A DNA stretch of 64,000 bases from Methanocaldococcus sp. FS406-22 (GTDB taxonomy: Archaea > AGJL01 > Methanococci > Methanococcales > Methanocaldococcaceae). A program made the position numbers and the translations under genes. A model generated the notes under the pieces. That model saw nothing but the letters and a program-made list of their open reading frames with translations, did not search any database and was not told the DNA's origin. Location: the NCBI RefSeq assembly GCF_000025525.1, contig NC_013887.1, forward strand, positions 940,729 through 1,004,728, given 5' to 3'. Positions 19,023 through 31,493 of the stretch are shown one piece after another; within the stretch, counting starts at the first letter, position 1, and every line of letters starts with the position of its first letter.

Positions 19023-22000
19023 ATGAAAATTTTAAAGCTTCTAATGCCAGTAATTATCCTTATTGCAATCTCAATGGTAAATGGTTATATTATTGTTATA
19101 CATCCCAACACTATGAACATAACCAACAGTTCTGGAGTTTATAATACAAATTCCAGTATTATTGCATACAATGTAAACGACACTTTAACATTTGAAGCTT
19201 TAGCTCCAAATTCTGTAGCTCAGGATATACTAAACAATGGGGTTGTTAAGTGGGATTTCGGTGACTTGAGTGAGACGAATTATGGGTCTAATAAAATAGT
19301 TACTCATAAATATACATTTCCATTTCCTTACCCAGTAGCATGGTGTGGCTATCTAAATAATACAGGATATTCAAAAGCTTTAACTTACAATTGGCTTGTT
19401 GTTGGAGATGTAGCAAACACTAAATATATATTCAACGGTAGTCCTTCAAATTCAAAAACAAGTTGGGATGTTTATTATAATGCTTCAAATAACACTGTTG
19501 TAATAAAATACTATTCAGAAACTACAGTAAACACTGAATTTAATGGTTTAAGTGTAGACACAACTCCAGTGATTGTAAATGTCAGCAGAGATGATATTGT
19601 AGAGGGGGATACTGTTAAATTTAATTTTTCAGTTAGTAGAAATATAATATTCTGTGTGTGGAGTTTTGGAGATGGAACATTTTCTTTTGAAAGGTCTCCG
19701 GAGCACACGTATAGTGAAGCAGGATTTTACTACCCAAGAGTTTTGGTTATTGACGATTCTGGAAGGGTGATGGTTGGTTATTTAGATGAAGGAATTAAGG
19801 TAAATAGACCAAGAGGAGGATATATATACTGGGTTACTGGCCCAAGCCACTATAATGGGGAGGCATATACTTATGTTTATAACAGCTCTGGAGACGATAA
19901 CGATAATAGGGGAAACGCCTACACTAATCCATACAAAATAACCTACAAAGTTAATGACACTATAAAATTCGAAATGAGTGGAGCTTGGGGATTATATTGG
20001 AAGTGGGATTTTGGAGATGGAACAGAGACAGCTTATACATTTAAATCATATTTCACTCCATCATATCATCAATATAAATTTCCATTTATGTGGCCGTTCT
20101 TTTGGATGAGTTATGGAGCAGGAAGTTGGTGGAAATCAGATACTTTAAACTTCATAGTAGTTGGTGATGTGGGAAATACAAGATATAATTTTTATCCTTC
20201 ACCTACTCATGATAAAACTTCATATGATTATGAATATAATAGAGAAAACCACACTGTTAATCTATACTATTACTCAGATGTGATTTCAACACCAAAATTA
20301 AATGTAAAATTAAAAGATGGGTATTACATTGATATAACAGCGACTGCTGATAAAACTGAAGTTAATGTAAATGAAAATGTTAAATTTGACTGCTCTCCTT
20401 ATGGGAATCCAATATTTATAATGTGGTGTTTTGGAGATGGAACCTGTTCATTTGAAAAAAGTCCTACTCATAGATATTCTTCACGTGGATTGTATTACCC
20501 TCACGTGCTTATTGTAGATGAAAATGGAAATATTGAGGTTGGAATCCCCCCACCAATTGGAGTGGGAGGTTACAGTAGCTATCCTCAAATTTATGCTTCT
20601 CCTACAATAGCACCTACTAATTATCCAATTAATATAACAATAGTCGAGCCTGTATCATGGACATACTTATGGCACCATATATATTTTGGAGATGGTAGCA
20701 GTACTTGGATAAAACCTAAACGTTCTCCTTATACTTTCAATCATATCTATACTTCAGAAGGGGTTTATCAAATATATATGAGTGTATCTACTGCACAAAA
20801 CATGAAAATAGTATATATAATTGACAATAGAAACCCAATAGCTAAACTCTATGTTTATCCAAATCCTGCAAGTTATAAAGATACCATTGTATTTAATCCA
20901 ATAAATAGCTACGACCCAGATGCAGGCAGAGCTATTCCAGAATATAATTACTATGGTAAGGTAATTGGATACTATAATATACCCTCAACCTCTCCAATGG
21001 CAAAAATTTATGGATTCAATTTAACAGTTTATGATTCCTCTGGAAATATTGTATGGAATTACTCATCAAATGAATTAACCACCATATCTAAAAGTTTCCC
21101 TATAGGGAATTACACTGCCAAATTAGTAGTTTGGGATGGAATGGGGGGAATTAACTCAACAACTGTTAAGTTTAGTGTAATAAATAGACCACCAGTAGCT
21201 CAATTTAAGTATTATCCAAATGTTCCTGAACCTAATGAGGATGTAACATTTGTTTCACAATCTTACGACCCTGAAGGTGAAATTGCATATTATACCTGGA
21301 ACTTTGGGGATGGGACGGTTGTTAATACTACAGAATCAATAATACACCATAAATATACAAATCCAGGTTACTACACTGTTACTTTAACCGTCTTTGACAA
21401 ATATAATGCAAGTGCTTCAATATCTAAACAAATATTAGTAGCTGGGATATTAGCTAACTTTACATATGAAATAAATGGTAGCACTGTAAAATTTGAAGAT
21501 AAGTCATATGTAGCTCCTGGAAAAATTGTTAGCTGGTATTGGAATTTTGGAGATGGTAGTACATCAACGGAACGAAATCCTATTCATACATACAATAAGG
21601 AAGGAGCATATTTTGTAACCTTAACTGTTAAAAGTGATACAAACTTAACAGATAGTGTAACAAAGATTGTTATAGTCTCACCTACTCCAAAATATCCTCC
21701 AGTTGCTGACTTTACATATATAATAAATGGAACTACAGTAGAGTTTAATGCATCTAAATCGTATGATAAAGATGGACATATTGTCGAATATATCTGGAAC
21801 TTTGGAGATGGAAATATAACAACTACAACAAGCCCTATTACAATTCACAAATATGAAAAAGAGGGAGTATATGCAGTTACTTTGACAGTTATAGATAATG
21901 ATGGGCTTTCAGATTCAAGAACTAAATTAATAAATGTAGGAAAATCGTTCATTCATAGTGTCCCAATACCGCCATATATTGAAATATTAGTTATTATTTC

Positions 22001-22043
22001 AACATTGTTCTGCTTCTTACAAATTATAAGGGGATTAAAATGA
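19023..22043 (+). CDS. Giant PKD-repeat surface protein with C-terminal PIP-like sorting tail
   Basis: About 1006 residues. An N-terminal signal peptide ([21 protein letters not shown]) is followed by at least seven PKD-type beta-sandwich repeats, recognised by F-G-D-G cores: [56 protein letters not shown] and [10 protein letters not shown]. The end is [28 protein letters not shown]: a short Pro motif, one hydrophobic helix and a basic tip, the architecture of archaeosortase substrates. The ATG at 19023 lies five bases after GGTGA; TTG 19011 is weaker. Many N-x-S/T sequons suggest glycosylation. The stop overlaps the next pilin gene (ATGA), and an archaeosortase follows two genes on. Confidence 0.85.
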   Translation: MKILKLLMPVIILIAISMVNGYIIVIHPNTMNITNSSGVYNTNSSIIAYNVNDTLTFEALAPNSVAQDILNNGVVKWDFGDLSETNYGSNKIVTHKYTFPFPYPVAWCGYLNNTGYSKALTYNWLVVGDVANTKYIFNGSPSNSKTSWDVYYNASNNTVVIKYYSETTVNTEFNGLSVDTTPVIVNVSRDDIVEGDTVKFNFSVSRNIIFCVWSFGDGTFSFERSPEHTYSEAGFYYPRVLVIDDSGRVMVGYLDEGIKVNRPRGGYIYWVTGPSHYNGEAYTYVYNSSGDDNDNRGNAYTNPYKITYKVNDTIKFEMSGAWGLYWKWDFGDGTETAYTFKSYFTPSYHQYKFPFMWPFFWMSYGAGSWWKSDTLNFIVVGDVGNTRYNFYPSPTHDKTSYDYEYNRENHTVNLYYYSDVISTPKLNVKLKDGYYIDITATADKTEVNVNENVKFDCSPYGNPIFIMWCFGDGTCSFEKSPTHRYSSRGLYYPHVLIVDENGNIEVGIPPPIGVGGYSSYPQIYASPTIAPTNYPINITIVEPVSWTYLWHHIYFGDGSSTWIKPKRSPYTFNHIYTSEGVYQIYMSVSTAQNMKIVYIIDNRNPIAKLYVYPNPASYKDTIVFNPINSYDPDAGRAIPEYNYYGKVIGYYNIPSTSPMAKIYGFNLTVYDSSGNIVWNYSSNELTTISKSFPIGNYTAKLVVWDGMGGINSTTVKFSVINRPPVAQFKYYPNVPEPNEDVTFVSQSYDPEGEIAYYTWNFGDGTVVNTTESIIHHKYTNPGYYTVTLTVFDKYNASASISKQILVAGILANFTYEINGSTVKFEDKSYVAPGKIVSWYWNFGDGSTSTERNPIHTYNKEGAYFVTLTVKSDTNLTDSVTKIVIVSPTPKYPPVADFTYIINGTTVEFNASKSYDKDGHIVEYIWNFGDGNITTTTSPITIHKYEKEGVYAVTLTVIDNDGLSDSRTKLINVGKSFIHSVPIPPYIEILVIISTLFCFLQIIRGLK

Positions 22044-22267
22044 TATTTAGAAAAACAACATCTAATAGGGCACAATTATCTTTAGAATTGGCGTTATTGT
22101 TGGGAGTCATTGTAGTTGTAGCGTCTATGGTTGGATTTTATTATCTAAAATCAGTTACAAGAGGTTCTACAACATCAGAAAGTATTTCAAAAAATATAAC
22201 ATTAGTCGCAAAGAATAAGGCATTGGATATCATATATAAAGTTAAGAGGGCATTGAATGGGCAATAA
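22040..22267 (+). CDS. Small class III pilin subunit
   Basis: 75-residue protein with a textbook class III signal, [21 protein letters not shown], leaving a mature peptide of about 64 residues. That is the size of methanococcal major pilins, which are among the smallest known. The mature tail is Ser/Thr/Lys-rich ([13 protein letters not shown]). It overlaps the end of the PKD gene by four bases and the archaeosortase start by eleven, so translation is coupled. Good candidate for the main structural subunit of a filament to which the PKD protein belongs. Confidence 0.8.
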   Translation: MIFRKTTSNRAQLSLELALLLGVIVVVASMVGFYYLKSVTRGSTTSESISKNITLVAKNKALDIIYKVKRALNGQ

Positions 22268-22721
22268 AAACATCATATACATAATTAGATTTTTAATATA
22301 TTTTTTTATGTTTTATTGTATCTTAAAAATGTTAGAAGGAAGTATAATGGATTTATTAACAATAGCTCTTTCCAAACTTTTAAATTTGAATTTTTACAAA
22401 AATGCAATTATTGTAGGGAATGGTATTATAGAAATTAGCTCACCATGCACATGTTCGTTAGAAATGGCTTTATTTTTAGGTTATATATTTGGAACGCCAG
22501 GTGTTCCTGTTAAATATAAAATCTCATATTCAGTATTGGGGCTTTTAATTATCACTATTTCGAATATTTTGAGGATAATCTTAATAATACATTATTCAAA
22601 TATATTGAATTATAACATTGTTCATGATGTCATAAGCTTTATTATCTTTCCAATAGCTTTGCTGCTAAACTGGCTTTGGATATATTTATTAAAAATAAAG
22701 AAAATAATCATGTTCAAGTGA
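22257..22721 (+). CDS. Archaeosortase of the surface operon
   Basis: 154-residue multi-pass membrane protein with the archaeosortase triad: Cys64/Cys66 in SSPCTCSLE, Arg106 in NILRI and His123 in VHDV. It is shorter than many family members but has the core helices. It is embedded between a pilin gene and a DUF2341-type pilin-like gene, two genes after a protein bearing a Pro-motif/helix/basic tail. The simplest reading is a dedicated transpeptidase for that tail. Similar methanogen systems have been named by family (for example ArtD with PIP-CTERM); the exact subfamily here is my inference. The start ATG lies inside the preceding gene with no strong ribosome-binding site. Confidence 0.8.
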   Translation: MGNKNIIYIIRFLIYFFMFYCILKMLEGSIMDLLTIALSKLLNLNFYKNAIIVGNGIIEISSPCTCSLEMALFLGYIFGTPGVPVKYKISYSVLGLLIITISNILRIILIIHYSNILNYNIVHDVISFIIFPIALLLNWLWIYLLKIKKIIMFK

Positions 22722-22729
22722 GGGATAGG

Positions 22730-24586
22730 ATGTTTAAAAAAATTATCTCAAAAAGAGGATATATATTCACTTATGAGGCAATAATAATTGCCTTCATCTT
22801 CTTGAGTATTTTTTATATAGGGTACATGGTCTATAGCCATAATATGCTCACAGCATTAGAGGAAAAGAAAGATACTGAAAAGTTCCATAAAGCATTATTG
22901 CTAAAAGACTTTTATTTAAAAAAATATGAATTTCCTGGAAACTATAACAGTAGTTATATAGAGAACTTTACCAAAGAACTGAATATTGAAGAAAAAACAT
23001 TTGATCCGATAAACAACTTCAGTGAAGTGAATGGTAGTTTTTACTATATAATATATCCAAATATCTACGATGAAATGTTGGATAATATAAGTGGAGAGTA
23101 TAACAACTTTTCATTAAAGAAGATAACACTCGAATACAATGATAGTGGTAAGATTATTGATTATTATATATATTCAAATGTATATAAGAATTACAATATT
23201 CCGAGTAGTTTTACAAATGATGTAGTATGCTTTAAAGAAAACCTCTACATTCCAAAAATAACTGGTGTTAGTCATGGAACTTCTTTATATCTTTATGGAT
23301 GTAATGGTGACCATATATACTTTAAAGTTGATAAACCAGTTGTTTCAGCATCTGCAAAAATTATTATAAAGAATAAAAATCCTTTTATAAATTGGGAGAA
23401 TTGGAAGTATGCATCCCCTATATTAATAGTGAATAGTTTAGATACTCCTTTACAGGATTATGACGTAAAAGTGGTGTTTGATTCTCAAACATATATAAAA
23501 GAAGGAGAAATGAGAAACGACTGTGGAGATGTAAGATTTGTCGATGAAAATGGAAATCCTTTAAGTTATTGGATAGAGCCAAACACTATAAATACAACCC
23601 ATACAGTAGCATGGGTAAGAGTGAATTTAGGTCCAAATGAGCATAAAATAATTTACATGCTTTATGGAAATCCAAATGCAGAATCAGCTGCCGATGGAGA
23701 AAATACTTTCCCATTATTTTTCGATGATTTTTCAGAAGGAAACTTGAATAAATGGAATCATAACTTCAACAACCCACTGTTTATAAACGACACTTATGAA
23801 AATGGAATAAACTATACATATTTAAGTTTGGATTACAATTATTATAACCCTGAAAATCCTAACGAATATGAGTTTTATATTGCAACGAAGTCTCAGTATC
23901 CAACAAACTATTCGGTAAGATTCCGTGCAAATTTCCACAAAAGATATGAAGAGTGGGGAGGGTTCTATTATGGGGATAATAATAAGTTTAATAGAGAAAT
24001 TATATCAAACTATCACTGGGGAGGAGAATGGCTAAGGGTTGAATCTTCAATATGGGATCAGGATCATATTAGTTATATAGTTCTGCAGAATCCAGATTTG
24101 TATGGTAACTGGCACACTTATGAAATTCAAAGAAATGGAGGAAGTTCAGTTAATTTTATAATTGATGATAAAATATATAAAACAATATACTCAAACATAT
24201 ACACATTGGGATGTAATGTATCATTTTATGCGAGAGAGTATGATAGCACTACAAAGTATGGATACTATCCTGTTCCTGAATCTGAACAGAATGGAAATAT
24301 AAGCATTGATTGGGTGTTTGTTAGACCATATTATGAACCAGAACCAAATGTAACTTTATTATCATCTAATGTAGTATTTTCCGTAAATGGATACGTATAT
24401 GAAAAACCATTAACTTCAATTCTTAAGCCTATAGATATAACTCCAAACTTAAAAACGGGAATAAATGAGATAAGGATTCTAAGTTCTCCACTACCTGTAG
24501 AATTTTTAATAGAGACTGCTGAAGAAAGTAATTTTTACTATGTAACTTTAGCTCCTGAAAATGTCACCATTATGGTGAAACCATGA
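22730..24586 (+). CDS. Pilin-like protein with DUF2341-type lectin-like domain
   Basis: 618 residues. The N-terminus [26 protein letters not shown] is a class III-like pilin signal with Tyr at +1 and Glu at +6, followed by a long helix. From about residue 225 the motif [11 protein letters not shown]...[23 protein letters not shown] and [27 protein letters not shown] is typical of DUF2341. It is followed by FFDDF and a concanavalin-like sandwich (KWNHNF...YLSLDYNYY). ATG 22730 is preceded by GAGGGATAGG; the longer frame starts inside the archaeosortase. Suggests a carbohydrate- or surface-binding minor pilin. Confidence 0.78.
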   Translation: MFKKIISKRGYIFTYEAIIIAFIFLSIFYIGYMVYSHNMLTALEEKKDTEKFHKALLLKDFYLKKYEFPGNYNSSYIENFTKELNIEEKTFDPINNFSEVNGSFYYIIYPNIYDEMLDNISGEYNNFSLKKITLEYNDSGKIIDYYIYSNVYKNYNIPSSFTNDVVCFKENLYIPKITGVSHGTSLYLYGCNGDHIYFKVDKPVVSASAKIIIKNKNPFINWENWKYASPILIVNSLDTPLQDYDVKVVFDSQTYIKEGEMRNDCGDVRFVDENGNPLSYWIEPNTINTTHTVAWVRVNLGPNEHKIIYMLYGNPNAESAADGENTFPLFFDDFSEGNLNKWNHNFNNPLFINDTYENGINYTYLSLDYNYYNPENPNEYEFYIATKSQYPTNYSVRFRANFHKRYEEWGGFYYGDNNKFNREIISNYHWGGEWLRVESSIWDQDHISYIVLQNPDLYGNWHTYEIQRNGGSSVNFIIDDKIYKTIYSNIYTLGCNVSFYAREYDSTTKYGYYPVPESEQNGNISIDWVFVRPYYEPEPNVTLLSSNVVFSVNGYVYEKPLTSILKPIDITPNLKTGINEIRILSSPLPVEFLIETAEESNFYYVTLAPENVTIMVKP

Positions 24587-25116
24587 TTAATAGCATAGAT
24601 TTGGCTATTGGAACAGCAATTCTACTTATTGGAATGGCATATTGGACAGTATCTGTTGTAGAACATAACAACAACTATGTTGATATTATAAAATCTGATT
24701 ACGTTTTTGATAAAGGAATAAGCACAATGGAACATTTATCGGAAGATGGAACCCTACAAGATGCTGTTCTTCTATATTATTTCAACAAAACTAATGAAGC
24801 TAAGGAACTTTTAGAAGAAAGGATCCCATTCAAAAACTATTTACTTTATATAGACAACCATCTTCTAATAAATAAATCTGCTGGAGAGAATCATAAAGAT
24901 GTATATATTTTAGCTGTCTTAACTTTAAACAGAAGTGAAGGGTGGTATGTTATATATGGTAACGAAAATGATATAAATATTTCAAAGGAAAGATTTATGG
25001 ATTATGATGAAGCATACAACTATCAAAAGTATGTAAATTATGAAATCCATATGCCAGTTTATCTATCAAAAAATATAACCTCATCAAGAGTTGAATTATA
25101 CATCTTTGAGAACTAA
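24583..25116 (+). CDS. Small pilin-like membrane-anchored protein of the surface operon
   Basis: 177 residues. A single N-terminal hydrophobic segment ([23 protein letters not shown]) is followed by an extracytoplasmic domain of mixed alpha/beta character with several N-x-S/T sequons. The Q-S-E cleavage motif is absent; the pattern resembles minor pilins or assembly proteins rather than a secreted enzyme. The ATG overlaps the previous stop (ATGA) and the next gene begins 12 bases after its stop. No function recognised. Confidence 0.65.
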   Translation: MINSIDLAIGTAILLIGMAYWTVSVVEHNNNYVDIIKSDYVFDKGISTMEHLSEDGTLQDAVLLYYFNKTNEAKELLEERIPFKNYLLYIDNHLLINKSAGENHKDVYILAVLTLNRSEGWYVIYGNENDINISKERFMDYDEAYNYQKYVNYEIHMPVYLSKNITSSRVELYIFEN

Positions 25117-25128
25117 AAGGGGATTGTT

Positions 25129-26742
25129 ATGTACTTCTCACAAAATGCAATAGTTTTAGTTATGCTAATGTTTGTAATATCTTCGGTGTTCTATGCAACT
25201 ATCAACTACAAAACAAAGGCTATAGAAGATGAGATGAATATAAAAAAAGAAAGTTTATATGAGAAAAATTTAGTTAATACTTTAAATAGGAATATAGATA
25301 AAATCGTTGAAGATGCCTTTGTGAATGCAAGCTATACGATAATGAAAGAAAGGAAGTTTTTTGACAATTCCTATGATGCAATTATGTATATAACTACATA
25401 TATAAAAAATGGAATAAATAAATCATTAGAATGTGTAGATGAAAAATCATCAAACATATCTTACAATGTTACGTCTGTTAAGATTTATCCAACTGGTGAT
25501 CCTTTACTCATACACCTTTACTGTGAGGTGGATCTACAATATAAAAAGAAACTAAATAATGGGGAGTTAATTGCCTTAAAACCTATAACTATTGACAAAG
25601 ACATAAAATTATCAAGAATTCCAGACCCTTATGTCTATTTGAACAAGTTTTATTATGTATGGCATAATGCTGTAACTGTAACGTTAACTGGATTTAATGA
25701 TAACGACTATCATATATTTTATATAGAATTAAATAAATCTAATTTCCACTATGACCACATGTATAATCCTCAATCACATACAGAGTTGAGAGTAGTGGGA
25801 TGGAATTCAACAAGTAGTAGATGGAATATTGTCTTACCATATTGGGTACAAACGTGGAGAAAAGGTAGTGATGAAATTTCTATAATATGGGTTAGAGCAA
25901 GTAGAAACGAACTATTTAATGGAAATCAACTAAAAATTTTTTACAATTCTACAACCCCAATTGATAGGCAAAATCCCGATGCAACGTTTATATTATTTGA
26001 CGATTTTGATTATTTCAATCCAAATGTATGGGATTCTGTTGGAGAGTTTTTAATAAACAATAGTAACATTACAGTTATAGCTGGGGCTGGGTCAAGTGTA
26101 TATACAAAACAAACTTATGGAACTGGATATGAGTTAATGTTTAGGGCTAATTTCACTCCAGTTCATGCTCAGGTAGTTGGGTTTTTTACTCCGTTGAGTG
26201 ATACTAATGGTATTGGATGGGAGGTATATGATTGGGGAAGTGGTGCTAAACTATATACAAGAGTCAATAATACTGACGAAGGGTTAAGTGAGGTTCCAAA
26301 TGGGGATAAATATCTAAACAAATTTTATATTTATGATATACTTAGAGACAAATTAGATGGGGATATCACTTTTTACATATTAAATGATACACTAAATCCC
26401 GAATATACTAAAACGTATACTGCTGTAGATAACAGAATAAATTACCCAATATCTATAAATGCACTTCCTCCATCTGGAGAAACATCAAACACCAATGTTA
26501 CAGTAGATTGGATACTTTTAAAAGACATAAACAACATAGAAGTTCTAAATATTGGATCTGAAGAAAGTGTAGATTATTATAAAGAAGAAAAACCAAAAAC
26601 TTTCACTGGAACTATATACTATGGAAACCCCGCCCAATACACATTAGTTTATAATGGTTCTTACTCTATAATCGGTCTATATACAAATAAAACAGATAGT
26701 TGGGGTTCAGTAGGTTATAAGCCAATTATAGAAGAAAACTAA
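25129..26742 (+). CDS. Pilin-like protein with DUF2341-type domain, last gene of the surface operon
   Basis: 537 residues with an N-terminal hydrophobic helix (NAIVLVMLMFVISSVFYATI) and a pilin-like amphipathic helix after it. A DUF2341-like region follows, including VRASRNELFNGNQLKIFYNST and TFILFDDFDYFNPNVWDSVG, and then a lectin-like sandwich (YGTGYELMFRANF). The C-terminal PKTFTGTIYYGN... forms a last strand set. It is paralogous in layout to the 618-residue protein two genes upstream. AAAGGGG is its ribosome-binding site. The operon ends here, facing metE tail to tail with only two bases between the stops. Confidence 0.75.
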   Translation: MYFSQNAIVLVMLMFVISSVFYATINYKTKAIEDEMNIKKESLYEKNLVNTLNRNIDKIVEDAFVNASYTIMKERKFFDNSYDAIMYITTYIKNGINKSLECVDEKSSNISYNVTSVKIYPTGDPLLIHLYCEVDLQYKKKLNNGELIALKPITIDKDIKLSRIPDPYVYLNKFYYVWHNAVTVTLTGFNDNDYHIFYIELNKSNFHYDHMYNPQSHTELRVVGWNSTSSRWNIVLPYWVQTWRKGSDEISIIWVRASRNELFNGNQLKIFYNSTTPIDRQNPDATFILFDDFDYFNPNVWDSVGEFLINNSNITVIAGAGSSVYTKQTYGTGYELMFRANFTPVHAQVVGFFTPLSDTNGIGWEVYDWGSGAKLYTRVNNTDEGLSEVPNGDKYLNKFYIYDILRDKLDGDITFYILNDTLNPEYTKTYTAVDNRINYPISINALPPSGETSNTNVTVDWILLKDINNIEVLNIGSEESVDYYKEEKPKTFTGTIYYGNPAQYTLVYNGSYSIIGLYTNKTDSWGSVGYKPIIEEN

Positions 26743-26744
26743 TT

Positions 26745-27671
26745 TTATATTTTTATAAGTTTAGACGCCTCAACCATATTTTTTAACTTATTAAAAGCTA
26801 CATCTATTGGTAACAACCTCATACCACAATCTGGGTCTATTAAAATATTTTCAGATAAATTTTTATTCAATTTTTCGTTGTTTTTTAGTATTTCAATGCC
26901 CTCTTCTATTAAGCTCTTTATCTCTTCAACACTTTCAACCTTTTTAACTTTTGTATTTATACAACCAAAGCCTACTTTCTTTTCTATACTCTCTAAGATA
27001 TTCAAATTTTTTCTATTTGAGGCAAATTCATGGTCTAATATATCTACGTTGAATCTATTAAGCTCATCAATAATATTATGTACATCTCCACAAACATGCA
27101 TGGCAAAGGTTATATTTAAACCCTCAACTATAATATCTATAGCCTTCTTAGCAACCTCAAAATCATATAAACCAGTTGATAGTATTGGCTCATCAATCTG
27201 TATTATTGGGACATGGTTTTTTATTGCCTCAATTTCTCTCCTAAGGGCTTTGGCAATATCATAGATTAGATTTTCATCCCTATTATCTGAGTAATAGCTC
27301 TCAACTCTAACAGAACTTGCTATAGTGCAAGGCCCTGTTATAATGCCCTTAACTTCAACGTTAGGGTTGAGTTTTTTAGCTACGCTCTTAGCATATAAGA
27401 TATCCTTTAATGTTATTGGTTTTATAAATTCTACCCTACCAACAACTCTCTTTCCATCAAAGCCATACATGTTGTTTGTGAAAATCTCAACCATATCTCC
27501 TCTAACTTGCCCATCACTTATAATATCAATTCCAGCCTTAACTTGGTCTTTAACAGCCCTCTCAATGGCATATTTATATTCATCATACAATCCAAAAGCT
27601 TTTTTAACTTTATCTAAGAATGTTTCTTCTTTTTTAACCACTGGATAACTACCAACAACAGTTGTTATCAT
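26745..27671 (-). CDS. metE: Archaeal MetE-type methionine synthase (corrinoid-dependent core)
   Basis: 308 residues matching only the C-terminal catalytic half of cobalamin-independent MetE. Zinc-ligand motifs are visible: MHVCGDVHN, GCINTKVKKVE and IDPDCGMRLLP. In methanogens this short form uses methylcobalamin or a methylated corrinoid protein rather than methyl-tetrahydrofolate, as shown for the Methanothermobacter enzyme. The start ITTVVGSYPVVKKEETF is conserved. I chose ATG 27671, five bases after GGTGA, in preference to the far upstream start at 27743, which lies in the element described at 27688. Confidence 0.9.
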   Translation of the reverse strand: MITTVVGSYPVVKKEETFLDKVKKAFGLYDEYKYAIERAVKDQVKAGIDIISDGQVRGDMVEIFTNNMYGFDGKRVVGRVEFIKPITLKDILYAKSVAKKLNPNVEVKGIITGPCTIASSVRVESYYSDNRDENLIYDIAKALRREIEAIKNHVPIIQIDEPILSTGLYDFEVAKKAIDIIVEGLNITFAMHVCGDVHNIIDELNRFNVDILDHEFASNRKNLNILESIEKKVGFGCINTKVKKVESVEEIKSLIEEGIEILKNNEKLNKNLSENILIDPDCGMRLLPIDVAFNKLKNMVEASKLIKI

Positions 27672-27687
27672 AAACATCACCAAGAGT

Positions 27688-27783
27688 TTTAGGACTTTTA
27701 CAGAAATATAATTTTTATAATGAAAATTAATGCCCAAAGGCATCTAAGTTCCAAGTTAATATATAAACTGTGAAAGTCCTAAA
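27688..27783. mobile_element. MITE-like element 3 upstream of metE and nob1
   Basis: 96-bp element in the divergent metE/nob1 intergenic region. Terminal inverted repeats are TTTAGGACTTTTACAG (27688-27703) and CTGTGAAAGTCCTAAA (27768-27783), 15 of 16 matching. The centre hairpin is ATGCC-CAAA-GGCAT (27730-27743). Its right half, ATATAAACTGTGAAAGT, recurs exactly at 31471. It lies 16 bases upstream of the metE start and probably carries promoter sequence. Confidence 0.6.
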
Positions 27784-27837
27784 TTTATAATTAAAATTAA
27801 CCTTAAAAATTATTTAACATTTTATAGGAGTGAAATT

Positions 27838-28341
27838 ATGAAACCTAAAGTGTTAGATGCTTCAGCTATCATCCACGGATATAACCCAGTTATAGAGGAG
27901 GGAGAGCATTACACAACCCCAGAGGTTTTAGAAGAGATTGAATCCATGAAAATCATTGTTGAACAAGCTTTAAGTTTTGGAAAATTAAAGATAATGAGTC
28001 CAGATGAAGAGAGTATAAAAAAGGTTGAAGAGATAGTTAAAAAAACTGGAGATGCATTATCTCAACAAGATATTGGTATCTTAGCCTTAGCTTTAAATTT
28101 AAACGCCATACTATATACTGACGATTACGGCATTCAAAATGTTGCCAAAAAATTAAATATCGAAGTTAAAGGTATTGCCTTTAAACCAACAGATAAGGAT
28201 TTTGTTTGGAGGAAGGTTTGTGAGGGTTGTAAAAAGCTCTATCCAGCAGATTATGATGCTGATGTTTGTGAGATTTGTGGTAGCCCTTTAAAAAGAAAAA
28301 TGGTTAAATCAAGATTAAAAAAGAAAAGGAAGAGAGTATGA
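27838..28341 (+). CDS. nob1: Ribosome maturation endonuclease Nob1
   Basis: 167-residue PIN-domain nuclease plus zinc ribbon that trims the 3' end of 16S rRNA. The PIN active-site aspartates are visible in KVLDASAII (Asp7) and in the YTDDYG segment near residue 100. The zinc ribbon is CEGC...CEIC (residues about 125-145), followed by a basic tail (KRKMVKSRLKKKRKRV) for RNA contact. The start follows TAGGAGTGA. It overlaps the next gene by four bases. Confidence 0.92.
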   Translation: MKPKVLDASAIIHGYNPVIEEGEHYTTPEVLEEIESMKIIVEQALSFGKLKIMSPDEESIKKVEEIVKKTGDALSQQDIGILALALNLNAILYTDDYGIQNVAKKLNIEVKGIAFKPTDKDFVWRKVCEGCKKLYPADYDADVCEICGSPLKRKMVKSRLKKKRKRV

Positions 28342-28715
28342 AAAAGTTAAGAGCTAAAACAAAAGAAGAATTGATTGAAAAGATTAAAAACTGTGAAAAT
28401 GAGGAAGAGATTTATATAAACTTAGAGCTAAATAGGGATGTAGCTATAGCTTTGTTAGAAAGCTGCGAACCAAAGAAGATATATCTACCAAAATCAAAAT
28501 ATAAAAGAAGCTCAAAAAAGATTATAAAGGCTTTGGAAGGAGTTGATGTTGAAGTTATTCCAATAAAGCCAAAGACTGGAAGACCTACAAACGTAGATAA
28601 GATTGTTAAAAAGTATCTGGACAAAACACCTAAGGAAATTGCTGAAATTACTGGTATAAACTTAAAAACCGTCGAATATCACTATTATAAGCTGAAAAAG
28701 AAAGAGAAACAGTGA
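28338..28715 (+). CDS. DUF1699-like protein with C-terminal helix-turn-helix
   Basis: 125 residues. The N-terminal part (LRAKTKEELIEKIKNCENEEEIYINLELNRDVAIALLESC) has the pattern of the archaeal DUF1699 family. The C-terminal 45 residues (GRPTNVDKIVKKYLDKTPKEIAEITGINLKTVEYHYYKLK) read as a classical helix-turn-helix. A DNA- or RNA-binding role is likely. It overlaps nob1 and is followed by trmJ after one base, so it lies within a ribosome/tRNA maturation operon. Function not established. Confidence 0.75.
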   Translation: MKKLRAKTKEELIEKIKNCENEEEIYINLELNRDVAIALLESCEPKKIYLPKSKYKRSSKKIIKALEGVDVEVIPIKPKTGRPTNVDKIVKKYLDKTPKEIAEITGINLKTVEYHYYKLKKKEKQ

Positions 28716-28716
28716 T

Positions 28717-29403
28717 ATGATGATTTCTGTCATCTTAGTTAACCCAAAATACAGTGGAAATGTTGGTAGTATAGCAAGGGTTATGATGAATTTTGGATTT
28801 GAAGAGCTTAGAATAGTTGGAGATAGAAGTATAATAAATAATGAAGCCTATATGATGGCTGTCCATGCAAGAGAGATTTTAGACAATGCCAAATTCTACA
28901 AAACCTTTGATGAGGCAATAGAGGATTTAGATTTTGTTATAGCAACCTCTGGAGCAAGAGGAGGAGATAGAAACTTAAAAAGAGTTCCAATAACACCAAA
29001 AGAGTTGGCAGATAAAATCTTAGAGGTTAAAGGAAATGTAGGAATTGTTTTTGGTAGAGAGGATGACGGGTTAAGGAATGAGGAGATAGATAAATGTGAT
29101 TTATTAGTTTCAATACCAACATCTGAAAAGTATCCAATTATGAATTTATCCCATGCAGTTGCAGTTATCTTATATGAGATTTATGCAAAAAAGGTTGGAA
29201 ATAAGTTTTTAGATATAAATATGAGAGAGGCTTCAAAGGAAGATAAAGAGCTATTAATAAAAAAGTTTAATGAATTTATAGACAAAAATGAGAAAATCCC
29301 AGAGCATAAAAAAGAACTCTGCAAAATAATCTTTAAGAGATTGGTTAATAGGGCATTTATAAGTGGAAAGGAGGCATGGACTTTAATGAGTGCATTTAAG
29401 TAA
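28717..29403 (+). CDS. trmJ: tRNA 2'-O-methyltransferase of the TrmJ/SpoU family
   Basis: 228-residue knotted SPOUT methyltransferase. Motif 1 (VNPKYSGNVGSIARVMMNFGF), motif 2 (GIVFGREDDGLRNEEI) and motif 3 (IPTSEKYPIMNLSHAVAVILYE) are intact, with the SAM-binding trefoil knot. Archaeal members methylate the ribose of cytidine 32 in tRNA, so this function is assigned by family. A second ATG three bases later is equally possible. It shares an operon with nob1. Confidence 0.88.
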   Translation: MMISVILVNPKYSGNVGSIARVMMNFGFEELRIVGDRSIINNEAYMMAVHAREILDNAKFYKTFDEAIEDLDFVIATSGARGGDRNLKRVPITPKELADKILEVKGNVGIVFGREDDGLRNEEIDKCDLLVSIPTSEKYPIMNLSHAVAVILYEIYAKKVGNKFLDINMREASKEDKELLIKKFNEFIDKNEKIPEHKKELCKIIFKRLVNRAFISGKEAWTLMSAFK

Positions 29404-29423
29404 AATTAAGGGAGGGAAAGAAC

Positions 29424-31408
<1,985 letters not shown>

Positions 31409-31410
31409 CT

Positions 31411-31492
31411 ATACAATATAAAGGACTGTTGCGTATATGATGTCTTTGGCATCAATAGTATTTTTATAATATATAAACTGTGAAAGTTCTAA
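31411..31492. mobile_element. MITE-like element 4, degenerate
   Basis: The right end ATATAAACTGTGAAAGT (31471-31487) is identical to the right end of the element at 27688. The centre is a hairpin ATGATGTC-TTT-GGCATCAAT (about 31438-31456) with the same CCAAAGG-type core read from the other strand. The left end (AAGGACTGTTGCGTATAT) matches the expected inverted repeat only partly. This looks like a decayed copy. It lies upstream of the aminotransferase gene, next to the paired inverted repeats at 31494 and 31569. Confidence 0.45.
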
Positions 31493-31493
31493 A

